Assembly: GCA_030248065.1 (NCBI GenBank)
Contig: JASAMV010006770.1
Location: 1-64,000 of the forward strand
DNA from: Rhynchonema sp. JSB1_4
Lineage: Eukaryota > Nematoda > Chromadorea > Monhysterida > Xyalidae
Length of the DNA stretch: 64,000 bases
Direction: 5' to 3'
Shown: piece after piece, positions 36,801 to 48,800 of the stretch
Layout: every line of letters starts with the position of its first letter
Numbering within the stretch: the first letter of the stretch is position 1
Program-made: the position numbers and the translations under genes
Notes under the pieces: generated by a model
Databases searched by the model: none
What the model saw: only the letters and a program-made list of their open reading frames with translations
Told to the model about the DNA's origin: nothing

Positions 36801-39800
36801 TAGACATGTATGGATTGCCATTGTGCCTAAACCACACAGAAAATGATACTTTTGACGCAGCGATAATCGTCTTCCGACCAGGTACCACCCGCTTGGCATG
36901 TGCTTTGGCGGTCAGCATTGTAACAAGTGTCGGGCGTGACGGTGGTTATGCAGATGCTTAAACGAATGCATGAGAATCAGACTTCCAATATCTCGAGTGG
37001 TGTTTCGAAGTCTTTGCACTCACCGTAGTGTCTGATAATCAGTCTCAGCGCATCCGACATGAGCGATCGCATCCTTTATGGCGTACACGACATTGGTGCA
37101 AGCGGTGATTGTGCAGGTATTACATGGTGTTGCCAACGGTTTTTCGTACTTTTCAATTGTGGGCACCGTTGCGTCGAATGTCGCGGTAAGTGTGGTCACT
37201 TTGCATACTAAACGACGGGTTTATTTTTGGACTTTTTTTGCAAGTCCACGGATCTTATTTGCATTCAACCTGGCAAGCATCCAACGTCATCGACATTTGT
37301 GGTTCCAGCGTCGGGCCAATCCCATTTGGTGTCGTCTCCGCAGGTGAGTTGGGTAGCAGAACAAGTGTACTGAAGGAAATTAAGTGCAGTCGGTGTTATG
37401 TTGTGTCGTGCGACGGCACTGAATTATGTTTCTTATCCATACCGACGCTACGAAATTACTGCTGCTGATACTCGCCACAAACCTGTGGTGTGGGTTGAGG
37501 GTCAGCTGTGAGCAAATGCGAGTTGCCGATATCTGTGCAGGAAACTGTGATCGTGGTTCCTGGCAGATATCGCCCTTGTGTGACAGTCGGGGTGTACGCT
37601 GCTGCGGTGGTGAAAGCGTCGTGATTGGCCAGCTGACCAACAGCAGGGCAAGCTGTAACAAGTGGTGTTGACGAGTAACAGGTTATGCCACATGTAAGGC
37701 GTCAAAACAACAAACAACAAACTCGTGACACATCGATAATCGTCTTCGGACCATGTGCCACCAGCTTGACAGGTGCTCTGCCGATCAGAGTTGAAACAGG
37801 TGTCCGGTGTAACCGTAGTTTTGCAAATGCTGAAAACTGAGGCATAGGACGAAAGTCTGAACAGACCATGAGAGATGATTGCCACCCACCGTAGTGTGGC
37901 ATAATCAGTCTCAGCACATCCGACATGAGCGATCGCATCCTTTATTGCGTACACGACATTGGTGCAAGCGGTGATTGTGCAGGTGTCGCATTGAGTGGCG
38001 AGCGGTTTGTCGTACTTCTCTATAGTTGGCACAGTCGGGTCGAAAGTTGATGTCAGCGTTGTGACCTTGCATACTGGAAACGAGGAATCAGAAGTGAGGT
38101 TGACTCATATAGCATTGCTCGCGTAAATCATCAACAAACCCGGCAAGCATCCAACGTTATCAACGTTTGTTGTACCCCCGTCTGGCCAGTCCCATTTGGT
38201 GTCGTCACCGCAAGTGAGTTGAGTTGCAGAACAGGTGTACTGTGTATATGTGCATGAGTAATCGTTTTGCAAGGGTTTACGTGAGCTGATTCAGTGTGGT
38301 ACACACAAAGCTTATGAAACCTGGGGTGTGGGCTTTGGCTCAGCGGTGAGCAGATGCGAGTTTCCAATATCACCGCAAGACACAGTGACTGTTGTTCCTG
38401 GTAGGTATCGTGCTTGGACTTCTGTGGGATTGTACGCCGCCGTAGTTGTAAACACATCGTGATCAGCCAGTTGACCAACAGCAGGACACGCTAAAAAATG
38501 GTGACTGCAGTCTGTTTCGACTTTCAGAAATCTTCAAGGGAAGGTGATTAGTACCGTGAAAGGCAACATGACTGAGTATTGCAGCAAACGGAACGACGCA
38601 CTTTTGACGCAACGATGGTCATCCTTTGACCACGTGCCTCCCGTTCCACAAGTGCTTGTTTGATCAGCATTGAAACATGTTGTTGGAGTGTTCGTCTCCA
38701 CGCAAAGCCTGGTAATTCAAATTTCCAAGTGTGGAATAATCCACTGATTCTACTAAATAAATTCTCAAACCGATAAGTCGAGTAATCTGTTTCTCCATTT
38801 AAGTTGCATCCAATTGTTGCAATCGTATCAATGAACACGTACTGAACCGCGTTGACTGTAGTCGGCGTGTGGGCAGTGCCCGCTGGCAATTCCCACTTTT
38901 CAACAATCGGCAGTTCAGGATCGAAAGTGTCCGTAAGTGGTTTGGTTTTGCAAACTGCAAATGTGTAATCTCATCTAAACACATTGGGAATTGTTGATAC
39001 CGAAGTTGAAGCTCTTTTTCTTTGGTACGCAACACTCATTAATCGTTTACCCTTTTGACATCCTGCATCCGTTATATGTCCTGTACCGAAGTCCCACTGC
39101 GTGTCATCACCGCACGTGAACTGTTGTGCCGAGTCGTAGTAACCGGGCGTCCCGATTTTGGGGTCTGAAAAAATACACACGGCTAGCTATCTGACGTGTG
39201 TTTATATCCTGGGACAGCACTTTGAAACGGGTAGAAAATCGGTTTATTGCTTTTCTATTCCACACGAACCAGTGGTCAGCAAATGAGTTTGGCCAATAGC
39301 CGTTGGTGTGCCCTCAATGCATCCGGCTGTCACTGTTGTGGTAGGCAAGTATCGATCACTGACCGCTGCCAGCGAATAATCGACTGCTTTATTCCAAATG
39401 TCCAAGCCAGTGATCTGACCGACGGCTGGACAAGCTGAAAAAGCAACAGACGTCCATTCAGATTTATGTCTGAATAGGGTAAGACATGATGTAGTCCGCT
39501 TTAAACTCATTTCGGAAAGGCTCAATTTTTGATGACTGTTAATGTTAGTGACTGCGATAGAAGTCGCAGACGATTGTAGAAATATGGAAATGATGCTTGT
39601 TTGTGCAAAACATACTCTTGACGCAACGATGATCATCTTTAGACCAGGTCCCACCAGTACCACAAGTGCTTGTTTGGTCGGAACTGAAGCATGTCGTTGG
39701 GCTAGTGGTCTCGACACAGAGTCTGTAATAAACGTTAGAGCACGCGTGACGAAAGGCAGACCAAATAAAAATTGGGTGTTTTAAAACCGAAGTCACGCTT

Positions 39801-42800
39801 GAAGTCATTAACATTTGTTCAAACCTGTACGTCGAGTAATCAGTCTCCCCATTCAAGTTACAGCCAATCGTTGCAATCGTGTCCTTGAACACATAAGTAA
39901 CTGTGTTGACAGTAATAGGAATGTGCGCAGTGCCTGCTGGTTTTTCCCACTTCTCAACGTTCGGTAGTTCAGGATCGAAGGTATCGGTGAGCGGCTTGGT
40001 CTTGCAAACTGCAGAAACAAATATAATTTAAGCAACTTGCTGACGGTTAAATGGAACTACCCTTGTTGCGCAGGACGGTTTACTTGGCACACTGCAGTCA
40101 ACAATTTACCTGGTTGACATCCTGCATCGGTTATATGTCCTCCGCCGTAGTCCCACTGCGCATCATCGCCGCATGTAAACTGCTGTGCCGAGTCATAGTA
40201 ACCGGGTGTCCCGATTTTAGGATCTGAAATAATACACACGACTAGCTATCTGACGTGTGTTTATATCCTGGACAGCACATTGAAACGGGTAGGAAATCGG
40301 TTTATTGCTTTTCTATTCCACACGAACCAGTGGTCAGCAAATGAGTTTGGCCAATAGCCGTTGGTGTGCCCTCAATGCACCCGGCTGTCACTGTTGTGGT
40401 AGGCAAGTATCGATCACTGATCGCTGCCAGCGAATAGTCGACTGCTTTATTCCAAATGTCCAAGCCAGTGATCTGACCGACGGCTGGACAAGCTGAAAAA
40501 GCAACAGGCGTCCAGACAGATTTATGTCTGAAAAGGGTAAGGCATGATGTAATCCGCTTTAAACTCATTTCGGAAAGGCTCAATTTTTGCAAGAACCAAT
40601 GTTAGTGACTGCGTTAGAAGTCGCAGACGATTGTAGAAATATTTTAAATGATGCTTGTTCGTGCAAAACATACTCTTGACGCAACGATGATCATCTTTAG
40701 ACCAGGTCCCACCAGTACCACAAGTGCTTGTTTGGTCGGAACTGAAGCATGTCGTTGGGCTAGTGGTCTCGACACAGAGCCTGTAATAGACTTTATAGCA
40801 CGTGTGACGAAATACTGATCAAAGAAAACTTGGGGGTTTTAAAACCGAAGTCACACTTGAAGTAATTAACAGTTGTTCAAACCTGTACGTCGAGTAATCA
40901 GTCTCCCCATTCAAGTTACAGCCAATCGTTGCAATCGCGTCCTTGAACACATAAGTGACTGCGTTGACAGTAATCGGAGTGTGCGCAGTGCCTGCTGGTT
41001 TTTCCCACTTCTCAACGTTCGGTAGTTCAGGATCAAAGGTATCGGTGAGCGGCTTGGTCTTGCAAACTGCAGAAAGAATTTAATTTAAGCAACTTGCTGA
41101 CGGCTAAATGGAACCACCCTTGTTGCGCACGACGGCTTACTTGGCACACTGCAGTCAACAATTCACCTGGTTGACATCCCGCATCGGTTATATGTCCGCC
41201 GCCGAAGTCCCACTGCGCATCATCGCCGCATGTAAACTGCTGTGCCGAGTCGTAGTAGCCGGGTGTGCCGATTTGTGGGTCTATGATAATGAAAAACACA
41301 GCTAGGTAAGATACTTATTAACTGTTTAGCCGGCTTACAGTACTGCGGTCAAATCAGATCGTCAAATCTTGTCGGCAACTCAATGTATATTGAGCGGTAT
41401 CGAAGTTGGTGGTCAGATCGGGGCGGATGTACCTCCCTTGGTCACGTGACTTTTTTAATGAGGGATATTAAGAAAGTTAATGATGCCACTAACTTCGTCC
41501 AGTGCAAAAGATGTGATGTTCCCCGATTTAAAAAAAATAACCAATAAGCTGGACGAAATTAGTGGCTCCAGTAAATTTCTTAATATCAAATGACATCCGA
41601 TCACCACGTTTGATATCGACCCAGGTTTCAGTCTGACTTTCTTGTTTCGTCAGGAGCATTTGATATTTTCGGGAGAATCTGTCATTACTAATTACTAATC
41701 TGTCAGGCCTTAAGGGATCGACGCAGCAGCGCGCATCGCTGGTTTTGCGCAATGGGATCATTATTGTTTCACAATTTATTGTTTTTTGCAGGTCTCAAAC
41801 CAGCCCAAGTCAACACATTGCGTGCTTTTCTGGTTCGCTTTGACGAAAATGATATCAATGCTTCGTCACCAACCGGTAGTGAGCAGGTGTGTCTGACCAA
41901 TAGCGGTAATAGCGCCCTCAATGCATCCGGCAGACACTGTTGTTGTTGGCAGATATCGATCGTCAACCGCTGCCTGTGAATAATCGACGGCCTTATTCCA
42001 AACGTCTAAGCCGGTGATCTGGCCAACGGCAGGGCATGCTGAAAATAGTAAACGTCACAGCCTGCATCAAGACAATCATGTGAAAAAATTTTCAAGCTGT
42101 TTTGTCAAAATAACGTGAATTCGTCAGTACTTCTGACACAGCGGTGATCGTCTTTTGACCATACGCCGTCAGCCCCGCACGTGCTTGTTTGGTCGCTGTT
42201 AAAACACGTAGTTGGGCTGGTCGTTTCCACACATAGCCTGTTGAAAGAAGTGTGTCGCTATATATCATTTAAGAACCATCACTGTTTAAAAATGCAATAG
42301 AACCAAACCTGTAGGTCGAGTAGTCAGTTTCCCCGTTCAAATTGCATCCGATAGTCGCAATAGTATCCTTGAAGACGTATTGCACCGTGTTCACTGTTGT
42401 TGGAACATGGGCTGTGCCCGCTGGTTTCTCCCACTTTTCAACATTCGGCAGTTCCGGATCAAACGTATCGGTGAGCGGTTTTGTTTTGCACACTAAACAC
42501 ATTCTCCTGATAAAGGTAAACAACTGCGAGAAGTGCTTAACAAGAAGGTACCTGGTTGACAGCCGACTTTGTTTATGTTGGTTGTTGTCCAATCCCATAT
42601 GCCATCGTCTCCACATGTCAACTGTTTCGGTGCATCCAAGTACTCTACGAATGGCTCACTCACCAACAGATGGGTGTTGCCTATCTTTGTATCTAAAAAC
42701 GCCTTTGGTTTGATCCCGCTTTGTTTTTACGTTACGAAGTCAGGATCTGATGTAGAACACATACCATCAGTATCAATGCAGGACAGTGTGACAGTGGTGC

Positions 42801-45800
42801 CGGGCAGGTACAATCCGTCTTTAGCTGCCGGACTATAAGCAACTTTGACTTTGAAATTGTCCAATCCAGCGATCTGCTGTATGTCATCGCACACTGGAAT
42901 ATGATTTTTTGAACGTTTTTGGTGTTAGATAGTTCCCATTTGTACCATACTCATTTCCCATTTCCCTCTAGAACCAACTTGAAACTGAAAGTACCACACT
43001 CTGCCGAATAACCATAAAATTATTTATGAACATAATTATTGCAAACACGCACTTCTCTGACACCCAGCTTTTTCAATGTTAGTTGTGTCCCAGTCCCAAA
43101 GTCCATCCGTGCCACACGTCACCTGCTTCGGCTCGTTTTCATAACTCGGATCAGGAGCCTTTGGCTCGCTAACTAACAAATGAGTGGTACCAATCGCATT
43201 TGTGTCGGCCTTAAAAAGTAACTGTCAAGTTTTGGATTTGACGCGTCTAAAAACAAAAGAAACTACTGTAAAAAAGGCACACACTTTTGTGCAAGTTAAC
43301 GTGACAGTGGTCGTTGGCAGGTATCGACTCTGAACATCGCCAGGATTGTAGTCAACTGATGGACCCCATTCGTCGAGACCCGTGATCTGCCCGACGGCAT
43401 CGCATGCTAAAATAGTTCCGAAATTAGGCCAGAACATTTAAAAATTAAGGTAAGTTCTGATCGGAGAACCAACTTTTGACACACAGATGATTGTCAACCG
43501 ACCACGTGTCGTCTGCATTACAAGTAGTCGTTCGATCGGTGTTGTAACATGTCGTCGTACTTTTAGTGTTTTCCTCACACAACCTGGCACGTAGTTATCA
43601 TGTCATACCCATTTTCAAGGGCTTCAACACTGCATTTAATCAAAGGCGGTTTACGAAAGTATCAAACAGACCGATAAGTGCTGTAGTCGGCTTCGCCTCC
43701 AACGTTGCATCCCACCGTCGCAATAGAATCCTTTTTGACGTACTGCGTGGCACCACCGGTGGCCGTGAAAGGGGTTGTAGTGGTACCACCCAGGGTATAA
43801 CTCTCGGCGTCAGGCTTGTCGTCTTTGAACGTGTCGGTCAACGTGGGAACCTTGCACACTACAAGTTGCTTGAATTGCTGATCATATTTTACAAAACACT
43901 ACATGTTGTCAGACAGTGCTGTGACAAACCCGGCTGGCACCCGACTTTGTCAATGTTGGTCGAAGTCCAGTCCCAAATGCCGTCGTCACCACAAGTCAGC
44001 TGCTTCTTCACATCAAGGTATTCGACGTAAGGCTCACTTGTCTGAATACACACCGCTAACAAGTGTTGTTAACAAGTGTACACGTTGTAACATGTCGTAA
44101 CAAATTCGTGTGTTTTAAATCATGTACGTACAATCAAGTGAGTGGCGCCAATCGCAGTTGCTGATGCGGCGGTGCAGGTCAGAGTGACAGTTGTGCCCGG
44201 TACGTATTTGCCGTCCACGTCTGTTGGACTGTAGGTGGTGTCCACACCAAAATCGTCCAGGGTAGGGATTTGCACAACGGCTCCACATGCTGAAATGACA
44301 AGCATGAGCACCAGAATTTTTCGCGGACGTGCTTGGATGCTTAGTAATTCCCCATGACCAACGTTTCACGCATTGATGCTGGTCCTTGGACCAAGCGCCA
44401 TCGGCCAGACAAGTACTGTCCTGGTTGCTGTTGAAACAAGTTGTATCACTGATCGTACCACCAACGCACAATCTGCAAGAAGTTGTCATATTTAGCAACT
44501 AGGTGTCTGACATTTGGCACGCGTTGGTTAACCGATAGTCATCGTAGTTGGGGCACTGCATGGTGGCAATTGCGTCCTTGAAGACGAATTGAACAGTATT
44601 CACAGTGGTCACTGTATGTGTGGTGGCGGCTGGCAGATCGTAGCCTTCCACTGTCGGCTTCTCGGTTTTGAATGTGTCAGTCAAAGTTACCACTTTGCAT
44701 ACTGCAACAGAAAAGATCCATTTTAAACGGAAAACTGAAAATCAACAGAAACAAATGCATCTTAGTGACAAGCAAACTGACGTACCAGGTTGGCATCCCA
44801 CGTCGGTGATGTCTGTTGCAGTGCCGGCGGCAGAAACCCAGTCCCAGTTTCCATCGGTGCCACACGTCAATTGCTTGGGTGCATCCAGGTATTCGACGAG
44901 TGGATCACTCCTGATCAGATGCGTTGCACCTATATCCGTCGTGTCTGCGGCAGTGCACGTCATTGTTACTGTAGTGTCAGGCAAGTAGAGGCTGTGTATG
45001 GCAGCAGGATTATAAGCAACACTGATACTGAACGTATCCAAGCCAGTGATTTGACCGATATCGTCGCACACTGAAATACATTTTGGCATCACCACATAAA
45101 TTGTAATTAAACATGGTCCAGAATTATCAGTTAGATTATTAAATCGTACTTCTTTGACATCCGGCTTTCTGAATATTGGTCGTATCCCAATCCCATAGAC
45201 CATCCGTGCCACATGTGACCTGAATGCTCGTCATACTTATCCCAAATCTGCATCAGCATTACTCAACGAGCTCATGTTCAAACCTGTTTCGGTGCATTCA
45301 CAAAGCCTGGATCTCCTGCTTTTGGCTCACTGATCAACAAATGTGTGGTAGCGATTGCGTTTTGGTCGGCTGCAGTACATGTGAGTGTGACCGTTGTTGT
45401 TGGCAGATAGCGACTTTGCACATCTGTTGGACTATACGCCACTTTAACGCCCCACGTGTCCAAACCGACTATCTGACCAACGGCGGCGCAAGCTAAAAAG
45501 AATAATTTTGAAAGGTTATGATGCAACTTGGAGTCAATTGACACTCACTTTTTATGCATAGATGCTGATCGACCGACCACGTGTTGTCAGCCTGACAGGT
45601 AGTCGTTCGGTCCGTGTCGAAGCAAGTACTTGTAGACTTTGTGGCTTCTTCGCATAGTCTGACATAAACATGTGTTTGAACACGACCAATAAAAATCGAT
45701 TGAAACTGTTGACGACAACCTGTATGTGCTGTAGTCCGCCTCCGCACCGATATTGCACCCGACCGTGGCAATGGTGTCCTTCTTGACGTACAACGTGGTG

Positions 45801-48800
45801 CCGACAGTAAAAGGATTAATGGCTGCTCCGGCCAATGTGTACTGCTCGGTTGTTGGTGTTTCAGTGCCGTAGGTTGTCTCGAGCTTCGTAACCGTACAAA
45901 CTAAAATAGATCATCGGGCTTAGTCAAGTTCACCTACTAGCTTGTTACACCATGAAACCAAAAACCTGCACATACTTGGTTGACAGCCGACATTTTGATT
46001 CGTGGTCCAGTCCCATTTTCCCGTTTCGGCACACGTCAGTAGCTTCGTTGTTGCAAGGTATTCAGTAGCTGGATCGTTCACCAGCAAATGTGTGGTTCCT
46101 GCAACGTATTTTTATTGGTGTTTGATCAACCATAGAAACTCAGAAGTGGTGTGCACACTTATTTTCATAAAATCACTGTGTTCTGCGAAGCAGGAAATTA
46201 TCTGACCAATATCCGTCGCATCTCCTTTGGTGCAAGTCACGGTGACCGTGGTTGCCGGTGCATACCGACTGTTCTGTGCCGTAGTTGAATAACCAGGGGC
46301 AACCTCTCCAAACAGATCAAGGCCGGCAATTTGTCCCACCGCTGGACACGCTGAAAACATGGAGTAAAATGTTAGCGAGATACTATAGCAGGATCTTTTG
46401 CAGCCCCTGTAATTCCGCTAAGTCTATCTAACCGGACGCGCTGATAAAAATACTCGCAGCGCTTACTTGCCACACAGTTGTACCCTTGGGAATTCGTCCA
46501 CAAGCCAGTGTCGCCGAGACAAGTCTCTGCCTGTGGAGTCCAATGGTAAACACCCTTATCATCCTTGATGACGGCGGTGGTACCAATGCCATCACAAGTG
46601 GCCGTTACCGTAGTGCCGGGATCGAAACGGCCGGCATTGATCACCGGAGTGTAGGTTGGGTTGGTTACGTGAGTACCAGCCAGCACAATGCATGCTGAAT
46701 TATGATAACTTCATTGTTGTGGGGCATGGGCGCACTCATGAGACCGATTATTTATAAACTGGCATTTGTCTTTAAACTGCGCTATAGCGAACTGGAGACT
46801 GTCGTGTCACAAACGCACATTTGTAGCATCCTTGACCGGTGATACTCCACGTGCTGTCGGCTTTGCACGTGGTCGGCTGCGCACTGTTGTGGTATGTCGT
46901 ACCCGAGAGGAGCCTGCAATCCATTTGGGTTATTCAAACAATTATTCTGCGAATTACCTGCTCAAATCATGAAATCAAATCAAATAAATACCTCCAGAAC
47001 GGATCAGCACTGAACTGTTCCCCCTGACAAGTGACCGTTGCGTCATTCACTGCCTTTATGAACGTATCGAAGCCAGTCTGCGCGATCTCGCCCGTCCACG
47101 TGCTCACAGTGGCTTGCCCAGGGTCATCCGTCTTGAACGTCGACGTCAGGTCAACCTTCTTACACACTGAAACATTCGGAGGATGAACGCGCAATCCAGT
47201 CAGTAGCCTTAAAAATTATACCTGGTTGACAATCGGCCTTCTGTCCCCAATCCCACGTTCCATCTGATTTACATGTCATCACTTTTGCTTCACCAGAATA
47301 AGTGCCGGCGTCGTTCACAAGCAGGTTTTTCTCGCCGATATCTGCAAAAGGCAAACATTCGAATTACCTATTTACGAATGAGAATCCATTTCCGTCTCTA
47401 TCCAAATGCAGGTTAAACCTGAACACGTGATGGTAATCGTCGTTCCCACTTGGTATCGACCAGTGACAGCAGTTGTGCTATAATCTGTCTGCACGGTGTA
47501 CGCCGTCAACGGGACTGTGGCTATGTGCTCATGCGGTGGGCAGGCTGTCATAAAGTTGTATGTAGTGGAATTTTAATGGTATTGGAATTGATTTCACAGA
47601 TTTGATCAGCAAAAACACATACAAATTCAAAATTTGAACTCACAAGCAACACAAGTCTGCTCATCAATGCTCCATGTTCCGTCCGCTTGGCACGTACTCG
47701 TCTGGTCACTGCTCTGACAAGGATCGTAGTTCGGTGTGCCAGTACCGGTGCACAGTCTGTGACGTCCAAATGCGATATTGATTCCCTAGCGTACACAAAG
47801 TCATCCCGCACAGATTTTGCGAAATGCTTGTACCTTGTCGACGAGTATCCACTCGGACATTTCACAGTGACCGTGTTAGTTGCCTTCACATATCGTTTAC
47901 CAGGTTCTGTGTGGAATACGAAAGCGCCCGTGTCTTCGACTGGTTTCTCTGCTACTGTTCGGAAGGTGGCCGTCAAGACTTCAACAACGCACACTGAAAA
48001 GCCAATGCGTCACTCTTGAACTGACTTTCAAGATTATTTTGCTTATCCAAATCGACTTACCCGGTTGGCAGCTGACATCCTGTCCCCAACTCCATTGGCC
48101 GTCCGTGCCGCAGGTCATTGTCATTGCCGTGGCCGAGTATTGACCATTGTCATTTACCTGAAGTTCTGCCATTTACCTGAAGTTCAAAAGAGTTCACACG
48201 GATAAGACATTTCTTTGGAAGCGCTTACAAGCAAATAGTTGTCGCCAATCGTCGGTGGACAAGTGAGGGTCACGCTAGTTGCCGGCAAGTATCGACCGTT
48301 CGTCGCTGTTGTACTGTAGGTGGTCTGTTCAGTGTGCACTGTCAGTCCAGCTATGTTGCCGACAGAAGGGCAGGCTGAAAGCATATTCCTTAGTTTCTCA
48401 ATCATGACAGATGTTTCAAGCTCGGCAAGCGTCTTGATGAAAAAGTGACTGACTTGAGAAACAGTTGTATGTTTGTGTGGTCGTCCACAAGTTAGTAAGT
48501 TGACAGGTTTCAGTGCGTGCCGACCAGTAATAATTGCCATTCTGATCTTGCAACACTTGGCTGTTGCTGCCATCTTCTATGCCAGTGCACGTTGATGTGA
48601 CCTGGGTGGATGCGAATGTGAATTTTACAGCAATGTGCCTTTTGGTGGCGCGTTTCGACCTGCTTTCGCAGTCGGGCGTTACACCAGGTCTTCGTCAGTG
48701 CATCACATGACCCCCAAAAACACACGGTCTGGAAACTATCACTGCTTGTGCAAACCCACATAGGTCACATGTGCGAATGTCTTGCCACCTCAGGGTCTTT

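Larger units (their letters stand above)
36850..48374 (-). other. core array of alternating A and B sushi-like modules
   Basis: About 25 modules, nearly all two exons each. Type A: first exon like ACPAVGQITGLD...RYLPTTTVT.(T/G)C, second like THLL...LTCGDDGxWDW...GCQP. Type B: first exon like CKxxxLTDTF...KDxIATxGC...DYSTYR, second like LCVET...TTCF...STC...TWSxDxHRCV, giving six or seven cysteines. Examples: B 38771-38954 plus 38602-38708, A 39266-39434 plus 39051-39164, B 42309-42492 plus 42131-42237, B 45720-45900 plus 45549-45658, A 48229-48374 plus 48061-48157. Two modules, 44786-45070 and 46467-46694, are single exons, which suggests intron loss. The spacing C...C...C...W...C is that of complement control protein domains, but with an added loop in type B. 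Sushi identity is inferred by pattern. Confidence 0.78.
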
